Source: Lachnospiraceae bacterium
GTDB taxonomy: Bacteria; Bacillota; Clostridia; Lachnospirales; Lachnospiraceae
Assembly: GCA_031272985.1 (NCBI GenBank)
Contig: JAISSU010000013.1
Coordinates: 1-37,710, forward strand
Length of the DNA stretch: 37,710 nt
Direction: 5' to 3'
This document shows, one piece after another, positions 17,355 through 25,559 of this stretch. Below the pieces are notes generated by a model. That model did no database searches. It worked only from the letters and a program-made list of their open reading frames with translations, and was not told the origin of the DNA. Position 1 is the stretch's first letter, and every line of letters begins with the position of its first letter. Both the position numbers and the translations under genes were made by a program.

Positions 17355-17391
17355 AAAATTCAACTCCAATCCAAAAAACGTTTGTTGACAA

Positions 17392-17420
17392 ATAATACAG
17401 TATTTCCGCTCATAATGCAA
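17392..17420 (-). promoter_or_regulatory. CNNM gene promoter
   Basis: On the minus strand, TTGCAT (17420-17415), 17 bases, TATTAT (17397-17392). Transcription would begin near 17385, about 30 bases before the proposed TTG start. Confidence 0.65.
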
Positions 17421-17555
17421 GTATTCTGATTACTAAACTAAGAAGCCGGGGCTTAAGCGCTTTTATTAGTAGATAAAAATTATGAAATGTGGTATTTTAG
17501 TATAATAGATTTTCTTCTTTTTGAGCATATTGAGAGGAAAAGGCGGGGGACAATC

Positions 17556-18491
17556 ATGAAAGAAGAATTAAAGCTGGTAATACCTTCGGCTAATTGGAAA
17601 GAACAGGCGTTGGATTTTAAGGCGGAGCTTTTTAGTAACGGCGAAACGGTTATCCATGGCGGTGAGATGTTCGATCAGATAGATTCTTATGAGGAGTGGC
17701 TTGATTTTATCGAAAAAGGCAGGGATCCTGCTACGGTAAATGAAGGCTGGGCTGTGGCTGATACGTATTTTATCGTTAGAGCATCGGACAATTATCTCTT
17801 GGGAATTGCGGATTTGCGCCATGAATTAATCGGAATATTAGTCGAGATGGGGCACACCGGTTATCACATCAGACCTTCGCAGCGAAGGAAAGGTTATGGA
17901 CTCTCCACACTTGATTTAATAAGAGCAAGAGCAATCGAATTGGGAATGACAGAGCTCATTGTTTCAGCAGATCAGGGCAATATTGCCTCGATTCGAACCA
18001 TTCAAAAGGGTGGCGGCATCTTCTTAAATACCTTTGTCTACAAAGAGCAAAATGAATATTGCATCGCTAATCGTTATGTGATTAAACTCATAAAGCGAGA
18101 GGTGGCGGCGGGGATTCTCGTTAGGAACAAAAGGCTCTTTGCCACACAGCGAGGTTACGGGGATTATAAGGGCTTTTGGGAATTCCCCGGCGGAAAGAGG
18201 GAAGAGGGAGAGACGATGAAAGATGCTCTTGTGCGGGAATTACAAGAGGAGCTTGGCATTACAATAAGGGACGGCGAATATGTGACGACGATAGAGTATC
18301 ATTATCCCGGATTTTATTTGAAAATGGATTGCTTTGCCTGTCGTAAATGGAAGGGCGAAATAACCTTGAAGGAACATATGGCGGGACGGTGGCTCACAAA
18401 AGAAGAGTTACATGATGTCACCTGGCTTCCGGCGGATATCAGGTTTATAAAAGATATATCGGAAGGAAAATATGAAGAACTTGGGATGTAA
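17556..18491 (+). CDS. GNAT acetyltransferase fused to a Nudix (MutT-type) hydrolase
   Basis: A 311-residue fusion. Residues 1-178 form a GNAT acyltransferase domain, with the acetyl-CoA loop in RPSQRRKGYG (106-115) and a C-terminal half containing ADQGNIASIRTIQKGGG. Residues 182-305 form a Nudix domain close to MutT/NudG. Its Nudix box is at 212-234 (GGKREEGETMKDALVRELQE and the following EELG), preceded by FATQRGYGDYKGFWEFPGG. All metal-binding glutamates are present. The Nudix half would hydrolyse nucleoside triphosphates such as oxidised dGTP or CTP; the acceptor of the acetyl group is unknown. The start at 17556 has GGGGGA upstream, and a TATAAT at 17501-17506 makes the longer reading from 17487 unlikely. 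No close operon partner. Confidence 0.88.
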   Translation: MKEELKLVIPSANWKEQALDFKAELFSNGETVIHGGEMFDQIDSYEEWLDFIEKGRDPATVNEGWAVADTYFIVRASDNYLLGIADLRHELIGILVEMGHTGYHIRPSQRRKGYGLSTLDLIRARAIELGMTELIVSADQGNIASIRTIQKGGGIFLNTFVYKEQNEYCIANRYVIKLIKREVAAGILVRNKRLFATQRGYGDYKGFWEFPGGKREEGETMKDALVRELQEELGITIRDGEYVTTIEYHYPGFYLKMDCFACRKWKGEITLKEHMAGRWLTKEELHDVTWLPADIRFIKDISEGKYEELGM

Positions 18492-18508
18492 TTGAATACG
18501 CTATTATG

Positions 18509-18558
18509 TTATAATCAGCGCTAACTCAAAAAAATAACGAGATACCGCTGATTATAAA
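18509..18558. repeat. 50-bp palindromic repeat, copy 1
   Basis: Perfect 12-bp inverted ends (TTATAATCAGCG and CGCTGATTATAA) surround a 25-base A-rich centre. It matches copy 2 (18650-18699) at 49 of 50 bases. It lies upstream of the ATPase promoter, 18 bases after the stop of the GNAT-Nudix gene. Confidence 0.92.
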
Positions 18559-18592
18559 ATTGAAGACGGAATTATATTAATTCAAATAAAGC

Positions 18593-18620
18593 TTGTAAAT
18601 GCTGAATATTATGCTATAAT
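18593..18620 (+). promoter_or_regulatory. Promoter between the two 50-bp palindromes
   Basis: TTGTAA (18593-18598), 16 bases, perfect TATAAT (18615-18620). Transcription would start near 18627, place repeat copy 2 in the 5' untranslated region, and run into the ATPase gene. Confidence 0.65.
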
Positions 18621-18649
18621 TATATCAGTTATTCGAGACGGGCGTGAAA

Positions 18650-18699
18650 TTATAATCAGCGCTAACTCAAAAAAATAACGAGAAACCGCTGATTATAAA
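18650..18699. repeat. 50-bp palindromic repeat, copy 2
   Basis: Same structure as copy 1, with a single T-to-A change in the centre. The 12-bp arms are identical. It ends 21 bases before the ATPase start codon and 11 bases before its AAGGA ribosome site. In RNA it would form a hairpin next to the ribosome binding site. Confidence 0.92.
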
Positions 18700-18720
18700 G
18701 AAATGTATGAAGGATAAAAG

Positions 18721-20136
18721 ATGATTGGCAGAAAACGCGAAATTGCATTACTGAAAAAATACGAAAACTCTGTTGAACCGGAGTTTATAGTAGTCTATGG
18801 GCGTCGCAGGGTCGGAAAAACGTATTTAATCAAAGAATTATTTGAAGATAGATTTTTCTTTTATGCTACCGGAGTTCTGAAAGCGAATATGGCAGAGCAA
18901 TTAAAACAGTTCGAAGAAAGCCTGCGGGAGTTTGGTATAGAGAACAAGGATGGTGTAAATATTGACACCTGGATGAAAGCCTTTGAGCTTCTAAAAAACG
19001 GCATAAAAAAAGCCGGTAACCAACAAAGAAAAGTAATATTTATTGATGAAATGCCATGGATGGACACCCCGAAATCCGGTTTTTTAACAGCGCTTGATTA
19101 TTTTTGGAACGGGTTTGCATCATCAAGAAAGGATGTTTTGTTGATAGCGTGCGGTTCTGCGACTTCTTGGATGACGAAAAAGGTGTTGATGGATACGGGT
19201 GGATTGCATAACAGAGTTACCGGGAAAATTGGCCTAAAGCCCTTTAACTTAAGTGAGTGTGAACAGTATTTTGAAAGCAGGAATATTGTAATTGACAGGA
19301 GAGACATTGTTGAATCACACATGGTATTCGGAGGAATACCTTATTACTTGCGATATTGGGAAGGAATGTATAGTGTAGCCCAAAACGTTGACATGATGGT
19401 ATTCTATGAAAATGCTCCTTTAAATAACGAATTCAATGCTCTGTATTCATCGTTATTTAAAAATAAAGAGAGTGTTATTACGGTAGTTCAGGCTTTGGCA
19501 AAAAAGAAAAAAGGATTAACAAGAGAGGAGTTAATTGCTGCGACAAAAATGGCGGATGGTGGCACTTTAACCGGTATCTTGAGTGATCTGGAACTGAGCG
19601 GATTTATCAGGAAATATGCGGTGTTTCCAGGTAAAACGCGAGGATCTCTATATCAGTTAACAGACCCATTTTCGTTATTTTATTTTTCGTTTATCCACGG
19701 AAACCTCGGGAGAAATGAACATTTCTGGTGCGATCTGCTGGAAACTCCATCCTTAAATACTTGGCGTGGTTATGCTTTTGAGCAAGTCTGCCTTAGACAC
19801 ATTGACGAAATAAAAGCCGCTCTTGGAGTTTCGAGTGTCGGAATGAGTGTTTTTGCCTGGAAAAGTGAAAAATCAAGCCCCGGCGCTCAGATTGATTTAG
19901 TGCTGGACCGCAAAGACAGCATTGTTAACCTTTGCGAAATCAAATTTGCTAAATACGAATATGAGATTACCAAGGGCTATCGTGAAAATCTCGCAAATAA
20001 GGTAAAGGCATTTCAGACTGAAACAAAAACGCGTAAGAACACACATATCACATTTATTTCTACGTATGGAGTTAAGCAAAATGCTCACTCAAACGCAGTC
20101 CAATCTCAAGTGGTGTTAAATGATTTGTTTGGATAA
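18721..20136 (+). CDS. ATPase with C-terminal DUF234 nuclease-like domain
   Basis: A 471-residue P-loop ATPase of the archaeal ATPase_2 (STAND-related) type. Walker A is GRRRVGKT (27-34), Walker B VIFIDEM (105-111), and a sensor-like CGSATSWM is at 144-151. A winged-helix segment lies around 255-320. The C-terminal DUF234 domain has a PD-(D/E)xK-like arrangement: Glu354, Asp392 in AQIDLVLD and CEIKF with Glu406 and Lys408. The domain pattern suggests nucleotide-driven action on nucleic acid, but no function is established for this family. It stands between two clusters, has paired palindromes at its promoter, and ends 24 bases before the GH1 gene with no terminator. Start supported by AAGGA. 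Confidence 0.85.
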   Translation: MIGRKREIALLKKYENSVEPEFIVVYGRRRVGKTYLIKELFEDRFFFYATGVLKANMAEQLKQFEESLREFGIENKDGVNIDTWMKAFELLKNGIKKAGNQQRKVIFIDEMPWMDTPKSGFLTALDYFWNGFASSRKDVLLIACGSATSWMTKKVLMDTGGLHNRVTGKIGLKPFNLSECEQYFESRNIVIDRRDIVESHMVFGGIPYYLRYWEGMYSVAQNVDMMVFYENAPLNNEFNALYSSLFKNKESVITVVQALAKKKKGLTREELIAATKMADGGTLTGILSDLELSGFIRKYAVFPGKTRGSLYQLTDPFSLFYFSFIHGNLGRNEHFWCDLLETPSLNTWRGYAFEQVCLRHIDEIKAALGVSSVGMSVFAWKSEKSSPGAQIDLVLDRKDSIVNLCEIKFAKYEYEITKGYRENLANKVKAFQTETKTRKNTHITFISTYGVKQNAHSNAVQSQVVLNDLFG

Positions 20137-20160
20137 ATTAGGCGATACGGAGGACTTTTT

Positions 20161-21420
20161 ATGAGCGATACTTTTTCTCTTAAAGAAAATTTTCTTATCG
20201 GGACTGCTTCTGCGGCGGCGCAAATAGAGGGCGGCGACGCGCTCAGTAATTGGACCGACTGGTCGGATAAGGGTTTTATCAAGGACGGTAGTTCAATAAG
20301 GCGGGCAAATGACCATTATAATAGATGGAAAGAAGACGCGGACTTAATGCGGCAGATGGGTTTGCAATTATGCCGTTTGGGACTGGAATGGGCGCGAATT
20401 GAGCCGCAGCCGGGGAAATTTGATGATGAAGCTATTTCTCACTATAAACAGGAGATAGAGTATCTCATCTCACTTGGGATAAAGCCTCTCGTTACTTTGC
20501 ATCATTTCAGCAATCCGCAATGGTTCGAGGAATGGGGCGCATTTGAAAAGCAGGATAACATTCCGTTGTTTCTGCGCTATGTCGATAGGATGGTACGTGA
20601 ATTAGGGCCATTGGTTAATGAATACATCACAATCAATGAACCCAATGTCTATGCAATGATGGGATACTATACAGGAGAATTTCCGCCCGGGAAAAAATCC
20701 ATGCCGAAAATGTTCCATGTTATGTCTGTGATGGCGGCGGCGCACATCATTGCCTATCGCAGGATTCACAGGCAGCGCGAGAAAATGGGCTTTACGGATA
20801 CGAAGGTCAGTTTTGCTAATCATGTTAGGGTATTTGAACCTAAAGATCCGAAAAATCCGCTTCATAAGAGTTTCGCAAGGCAATCGGAATACCTTTTTCA
20901 GGGTGCAATGTCAAAGGCATTTATGAAAGGCGAATTCAAGCTCCCATTGCGAAATCTTTGCCATCTGAAAAAAGGTGAATACATCGACTTCATTGCGGTT
21001 AATTATTATACCCGTTCTACAGTGAGTTCATTGGCAGACGGAACCCGCGAGGATGCTCCCAAAAATGACCTCGGTTGGGAAATCTATCCGCAGGGCATTG
21101 AGGAAGTGTCAAAGAAGCTTTATGAAATATTGCCAATGGAAATATATATTACGGAAAACGGGACGTGTGATAATAATGATAGCTTCAGGAGTCGATATAT
21201 CTGTGACCACTTAAGGGTAATCAGCGAAAGCGCTCTTCCCTTCACGCGATATTATCACTGGTGTTTCTGCGATAATTTCGAATGGCTGGAGGGAGAATCG
21301 GCCCGCTTCGGAATCGTGCATATAGATTATGAAACACAGAAACGCACTATAAAAAAGAGCGGCGAATTCCTGACGGATGTAATCAAAAATAACGGTGTAA
21401 CAGAAGAAAAACAGTATTAA
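20161..21420 (+). CDS. Glycoside hydrolase family 1 beta-glucosidase / 6-phospho-beta-glucosidase
   Basis: A cytoplasmic retaining glycosidase of 419 residues. The catalytic acid/base is Glu160 in TINEP and the nucleophile Glu332 in YITENGT. The N-terminal FLIGTASAAAQIEGG, HHFSNPQWF and the C-terminal HWCFCDNFEWLEG are family hallmarks. No signal peptide is present. Substrates are beta-glucosides or beta-galactosides; the sequence does not show whether a phosphate is needed, and no PTS gene is nearby. Ribosome site CGGAGG. First glycosidase of a four-gene run; the next gene follows after an 18-base gap. Confidence 0.92.
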   Translation: MSDTFSLKENFLIGTASAAAQIEGGDALSNWTDWSDKGFIKDGSSIRRANDHYNRWKEDADLMRQMGLQLCRLGLEWARIEPQPGKFDDEAISHYKQEIEYLISLGIKPLVTLHHFSNPQWFEEWGAFEKQDNIPLFLRYVDRMVRELGPLVNEYITINEPNVYAMMGYYTGEFPPGKKSMPKMFHVMSVMAAAHIIAYRRIHRQREKMGFTDTKVSFANHVRVFEPKDPKNPLHKSFARQSEYLFQGAMSKAFMKGEFKLPLRNLCHLKKGEYIDFIAVNYYTRSTVSSLADGTREDAPKNDLGWEIYPQGIEEVSKKLYEILPMEIYITENGTCDNNDSFRSRYICDHLRVISESALPFTRYYHWCFCDNFEWLEGESARFGIVHIDYETQKRTIKKSGEFLTDVIKNNGVTEEKQY

Positions 21421-21438
21421 GTGGTTTGGAGGTTATTT

Positions 21439-23046
21439 ATGCAGTGGTGGAAAGAAAAGGTAGTATATCAGATTTATCCCCGTAGTTTTCAGGATTCTAA
21501 TGGTGATGGTTTCGGTGACATCCCGGGTATTATCTTGAGATTGGATAAGATAAAAGCTCTCGGAGCAGGGATTATCTGGCTTTCGCCTCTGTATCCTTCT
21601 CCGGATGCGGATAATGGCTACGATATCAGCAATTATCTCGGTATTGATCCGAAATACGGGACCATGGAGGATATGGAAAATCTGATAAAGGAAGCCTCAA
21701 AAAGGGACATTCGTATCATCATGGATTTAGTCATTAATCATACGTCCGACGAACACGAATGGTTTCAGAAGAGTCGCAAAAGAGACCCTGAGTACGCGGA
21801 TTATTATATCTGGCGTCCCGCCAAACCGGATGGGGGAAAGCCTAATAACTGGACGGGATTCTTTATGGAGGATGCGTGGACGTGGGACGAAAAGCGCGGC
21901 GAATATTATCTGCATTTGTTCCATAGAAAGCAACCTGATCTAAACTACCACAATCCAAAGGTAATTGAGGAAGTAAAAAAGATTCTTAAGTTCTGGCTGG
22001 ATAAGGGAATCGCCGGTTTCCGTTGTGATGTGATTAATGTCCTGTATAAGGAGTCACTCGCCGATGGAAAGCCACGATTAGTAGTGCGCGGACTCGAGCA
22101 TTACAAAACTCGCGAGGGAACACATAGAATACTCAATGAACTACGCACTGAGGTGCTTGAAAAATACGATTGCTTTACGGTGGGAGAATCGGCAATGGTA
22201 GATCTCCCCGAGGCAAAGCTTCTGTGCGACGCAAATCGCAGGGAGCTTGATATGCTGTTCTACTTTGATCATTTGGAGGTGGATCGGTGTGTTGCAAAAT
22301 ATATCTCGAAAGCCTTCCGAGCTAAAAAATTCCTTGAAATAATAACTAAATGGCAGCAGGGGCTGGAATGGAATGCTATATATCTTGAAAACCATGACCA
22401 ACCGCGAATAGTCTCACACTACGGCGACGGGATGGGAAAGTACCATGCCCGCAGCGCTAAAATGCTCTCTGTTTTGGAATTTACAATAAAGGGCACTCCT
22501 TACGTCTATCAGGGTCAGGAAATCGGAATGACTAACTTTGATTTCACTGATCTTTCGCAGCTAAACGATGTGGAAAGCCTTAACATTGACAAGCTGATGC
22601 AGAAATTCAAAATTCCTAAAAACCTTCGCTGGAAATGGATTAAAGAGTCCTCGCGGGACAATGCCCGCACCCCCGTTCAGTGGGATGCGACGAATAATGG
22701 CGGTTTCTCGGATGAAAAGCCATGGTTACCCGTGAATTCAAACTACAAAAAGATAAATTATGCCATTCAGGAAAAAGATTCGGAATCCATTTTAAATTTC
22801 TACCGTAAAATGATAGAATTTCGCGCACAATCTGATATACTCTTGGAAGGGGAATTTACCCCACTATGGGCAAACAAAAAGGCTTTAGCATATAAGAGGA
22901 CGCTCAAAGAGCGCTCACTTACGGTGATATTGAATTTTGGACACCGACCGGTTAAGTGCCCACACGAAGGAGAAATAAAGCTATCCAATATCGGACGTGT
23001 GAGATTAAACGGAACGTTAGCGCCATACGAAGCCGTCATCATATAG
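21439..23046 (+). CDS. Glycoside hydrolase family 13 alpha-glucosidase (oligo-1,6-glucosidase type)
   Basis: A cytoplasmic enzyme of 535 residues. An (alpha/beta)8 barrel begins WWKEKVVYQIYPRSFQDSNG. Conserved regions: DLVINHTSDEH (96-106), QPDLNY (165-170), GFRCDVIN with the nucleophile Asp197, VGES with acid/base Glu250 and ENHDQPR with Asp320. A C-terminal beta domain follows. It would cleave alpha-1,6- or alpha-1,4-linked glucosides (isomaltose, panose, sucrose or trehalose-6-phosphate are options). The ATG at 21439 is preferred to the GTG at 21421 because GGAGG lies between them. It sits 18 bases after the GH1 gene. Confidence 0.93.
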   Translation: MQWWKEKVVYQIYPRSFQDSNGDGFGDIPGIILRLDKIKALGAGIIWLSPLYPSPDADNGYDISNYLGIDPKYGTMEDMENLIKEASKRDIRIIMDLVINHTSDEHEWFQKSRKRDPEYADYYIWRPAKPDGGKPNNWTGFFMEDAWTWDEKRGEYYLHLFHRKQPDLNYHNPKVIEEVKKILKFWLDKGIAGFRCDVINVLYKESLADGKPRLVVRGLEHYKTREGTHRILNELRTEVLEKYDCFTVGESAMVDLPEAKLLCDANRRELDMLFYFDHLEVDRCVAKYISKAFRAKKFLEIITKWQQGLEWNAIYLENHDQPRIVSHYGDGMGKYHARSAKMLSVLEFTIKGTPYVYQGQEIGMTNFDFTDLSQLNDVESLNIDKLMQKFKIPKNLRWKWIKESSRDNARTPVQWDATNNGGFSDEKPWLPVNSNYKKINYAIQEKDSESILNFYRKMIEFRAQSDILLEGEFTPLWANKKALAYKRTLKERSLTVILNFGHRPVKCPHEGEIKLSNIGRVRLNGTLAPYEAVII

Positions 23047-23186
23047 GGAGGGCGTGAGCCCTAAAGGTCTTCGACAAACCCTTCCTTGCTCGCATGCCCG
23101 AGAGCCTTGCTCAGAAGTTTTGTCTTAGCGCGGGCACACGATGTTGCGCATATGGTGCAATTAATCGAAGTAATCGGAGGTTAACA

Positions 23187-25529
23187 TTGATATCTGCAAT
23201 AAATAATATCTTCAGATTGACTACAAAAAATACTTCCTATATTTTTCGTGTAACGAAATTCGGGCATTTGGAGCACATTTATTACGGACACATCCTCGAT
23301 GAGGACGCTCCTATTAAGCCGCATATTCTAAAGCAGACGGCTCTTATTGGGAGCAGTGTTTTATACGATGATAGCGATTCGCTGTATTGTCTTGATAATA
23401 TGTGTCTGGAATGGTCGGGTTTTGGTAAAGGGGATTATCGAAGCGTGGCATCAGAAATAAAGATGCCCGATGGGACATTTAACAATGATTTTATATATTC
23501 TTCTTATAATATTACAAAGGGAAATATCCCAATGAAGTCCTTGCCCTCTTCCTACGCGGATGAAAGCGAATGCGAGACTTTGGAAATTACGCTGAATGAA
23601 ATCAGTAACAATGTCTCTCTGAAACTTTATTATACAGTTTATTATGAAACGAATATCATTGCCCGAAGGGCGGTGCTTACAAATAATTCTGATACAATGA
23701 TTCTGATTAGAAAGCTGATGAGCCTCTCCTTAGATATGCCTAATAGAGGTTATTGTCTTACTACTTTTGACGGGGGGTGGATAAAAGAAGCACATAAGCA
23801 TGAAAATGAATTGCGTTACGGAATTCATATTAACAGTTCCACAGTCGGTGCGAGCTCAAATAGGCACAATCCGGGTTTTCTGCTTTCCGAAAAATACTCA
23901 AATGAAGATAATGGCAATGTCTACGGGTTTAATCTAATTTACAGCGGAAATCATTACAGTGCAATCGAGCTTTCCAATCATGATATAGTGCGGGTGGAAA
24001 CAGGGATTAATCCCATGTGCTTTGAGTGGGAATTAAACCCCGGGGAGAGTTTTGAGACGCCTGAGGCCCTGATGACATTCTCGAGCGATGGCTATAACGG
24101 ATTGTCCGCGAATTTCCATGATTTTATTAATAGGCATATAGTAAGAGGTGACTGGAAAGGGAAAGAAAGACCTGTTCTTTATAATAATTGGGAAGCCTGT
24201 TTTTTTCGCTTCACCCGGGGGAAATTGCTTAAATTAGCGAGAATAGCAAAGAACCTCGGGGTAGAATTATTCGTTTTGGATGACGGGTGGTTTAAGAATC
24301 GCGACAATGACATGGCGGGACTCGGGGATTATGAGGTTAATAAGAAAAAGCTCCCACGAGGCGTGGCGGAAATCTCAAAGAAAATTCATGGCATGGGAAT
24401 GAAATTCGGCCTCTGGGTGGAGCCCGAAATGGTAAATGAAGACAGCGATCTTTTTCGCGCGCATCCTGAATATGCGATTTGCACTCCCGGAAAGAAGCCC
24501 GCAAAAGGCAGAAATCAGCTCGTCTTGGATTTATGCAATGAAGATGTTCGAAAATACATTATCGAAAATGTTTGCAAGCTGATTGACGAGGCGGGGGTAG
24601 ATTACATAAAATGGGATTGGAACAGGCACATTAGTGACGCTTATTCTAATAGTTTGCGAAGACAGGGCGAATTTTACCACAGATATATTCTGGGACTTTA
24701 CGAAATATTAGATGCCATCTTTATTAAGAGGCCGCACATACTATTTGAGAGTTGCGCTAGCGGCGGCAATCGTTTTGACTTAGGGATGCTTATGTTTTCG
24801 CCGCAGATTTGGTCATCGGATGATACCGACCCGATTGAGCGTTTGAGCATTCAGGGAGGACTTTCGTATTTATATCCGCTATCAGTGTTGGGCGCCCACG
24901 TTTCCGATGCCCCGCACCAGCAGACTTTACGTGACACACCTTTGCCTACGCGCTTTAATGTGGCGGCTTTTGGGAGTCTCGGGTATGAGTTGGATTTGCG
25001 GTTTCTCTCTAAGGTCCAGAGAAAAGAAATTAAGAATCAAATTGCATTATACAAAAAATATAGAAAAACCCTGCAGTTCGGGCGCTTTAAGCGGGCTAAT
25101 CGGGGTAAAGATAACAAAGTAGTTTGGCATTGCATTTCCGAAGATAAAAAAGAGGCGGTGACGGGATTCTTTCAAACATTAACAAAGGCGAGCGAAGGGT
25201 TTGATATTCTTAGGATTCCCGATTTAGAGCAAAAGAAAGAATACATAACAAAAACGCGGGCCCAAAGCCTCTTTATAAAACGCTTCGGAGGTCTCGTAAA
25301 GCACATACTGCCTGTGAATTTGGATCCTGACGGGCTGATTTTGCGGCTCGCAAACAGATATTACGCAATGACGGATTGCGTGGAAGAATACACGGCCAAA
25401 GGTGCGGCATTAGCGGATGGAATAATGCTTAATAATCAGTTTATCGGAAGTTATTATAATGAGAACATTAGACTACTCGGGGATTTCGGTTCAAACCTTT
25501 ATATAACAGAAGAAGTCGGGTGCCCCTGA
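23187..25529 (+). CDS. Glycoside hydrolase family 36 alpha-galactosidase
   Basis: A cytoplasmic alpha-galactosidase of 780 residues, acting on melibiose, raffinose and related sugars. An N-terminal beta-sandwich is followed by the barrel with YNNWEACFF, LDDGWF, WVEPEMVN, KWDWNRH (nucleophile Asp477), ESCASGGNRFDLGML and WSSDDTDP (acid/base Asp about 545-546). The start is a TTG at 23187, exactly six bases after GGAGG. The open frame reaches an ATG at 23094, but that part has no ribosome site and lies in the spacer. The 140-base spacer after the GH13 gene holds AGGGC-GTGA-GCCCT (a GNRA-type hairpin) and other short inverted repeats. The last codons overlap a shortened copy of the hairpin repeat family. 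Confidence 0.93.
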   Translation: MISAINNIFRLTTKNTSYIFRVTKFGHLEHIYYGHILDEDAPIKPHILKQTALIGSSVLYDDSDSLYCLDNMCLEWSGFGKGDYRSVASEIKMPDGTFNNDFIYSSYNITKGNIPMKSLPSSYADESECETLEITLNEISNNVSLKLYYTVYYETNIIARRAVLTNNSDTMILIRKLMSLSLDMPNRGYCLTTFDGGWIKEAHKHENELRYGIHINSSTVGASSNRHNPGFLLSEKYSNEDNGNVYGFNLIYSGNHYSAIELSNHDIVRVETGINPMCFEWELNPGESFETPEALMTFSSDGYNGLSANFHDFINRHIVRGDWKGKERPVLYNNWEACFFRFTRGKLLKLARIAKNLGVELFVLDDGWFKNRDNDMAGLGDYEVNKKKLPRGVAEISKKIHGMGMKFGLWVEPEMVNEDSDLFRAHPEYAICTPGKKPAKGRNQLVLDLCNEDVRKYIIENVCKLIDEAGVDYIKWDWNRHISDAYSNSLRRQGEFYHRYILGLYEILDAIFIKRPHILFESCASGGNRFDLGMLMFSPQIWSSDDTDPIERLSIQGGLSYLYPLSVLGAHVSDAPHQQTLRDTPLPTRFNVAAFGSLGYELDLRFLSKVQRKEIKNQIALYKKYRKTLQFGRFKRANRGKDNKVVWHCISEDKKEAVTGFFQTLTKASEGFDILRIPDLEQKKEYITKTRAQSLFIKRFGGLVKHILPVNLDPDGLILRLANRYYAMTDCVEEYTAKGAALADGIMLNNQFIGSYYNENIRLLGDFGSNLYITEEVGCP

Positions 25530-25530
25530 C
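25515..25530 (+). repeat. Shortened copy of the hairpin repeat family
   Basis: GTCGGGTGCCCCTGAC folds into a 6-bp stem with one G-T pair. It resembles the hairpins at 37-55 and 100-118, and the following CTTATAAT resembles the CTTAAAAT that follows them. It includes the GH36 stop codon and precedes the symporter's ribosome site. Confidence 0.5.
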
Positions 25531-25559
25531 TTATAATTAAAAATTGGGAGGGCTAAAAA

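Noticed and set aside
17355-17420. N-terminal extension of the CNNM protein starting at a TTG at 17420
   Set aside because: The TTG is the -35 box of a good promoter (TTGCAT, 17 bases, TATTAT), so the region lies upstream of the transcript. A TTG at 17354 with GGAG is better.
18509-18699. Insertion sequence or MITE insertion flanked by target duplications
   Set aside because: No transposase is present and no target-site duplication flanks either 50-bp unit. A mobile origin is not excluded but cannot be supported here.
23094-23186. 31-residue N-terminal extension of the alpha-galactosidase
   Set aside because: No ribosome site precedes 23094, the sequence is low in coding character, and the TTG at 23187 has an ideally placed GGAGG.
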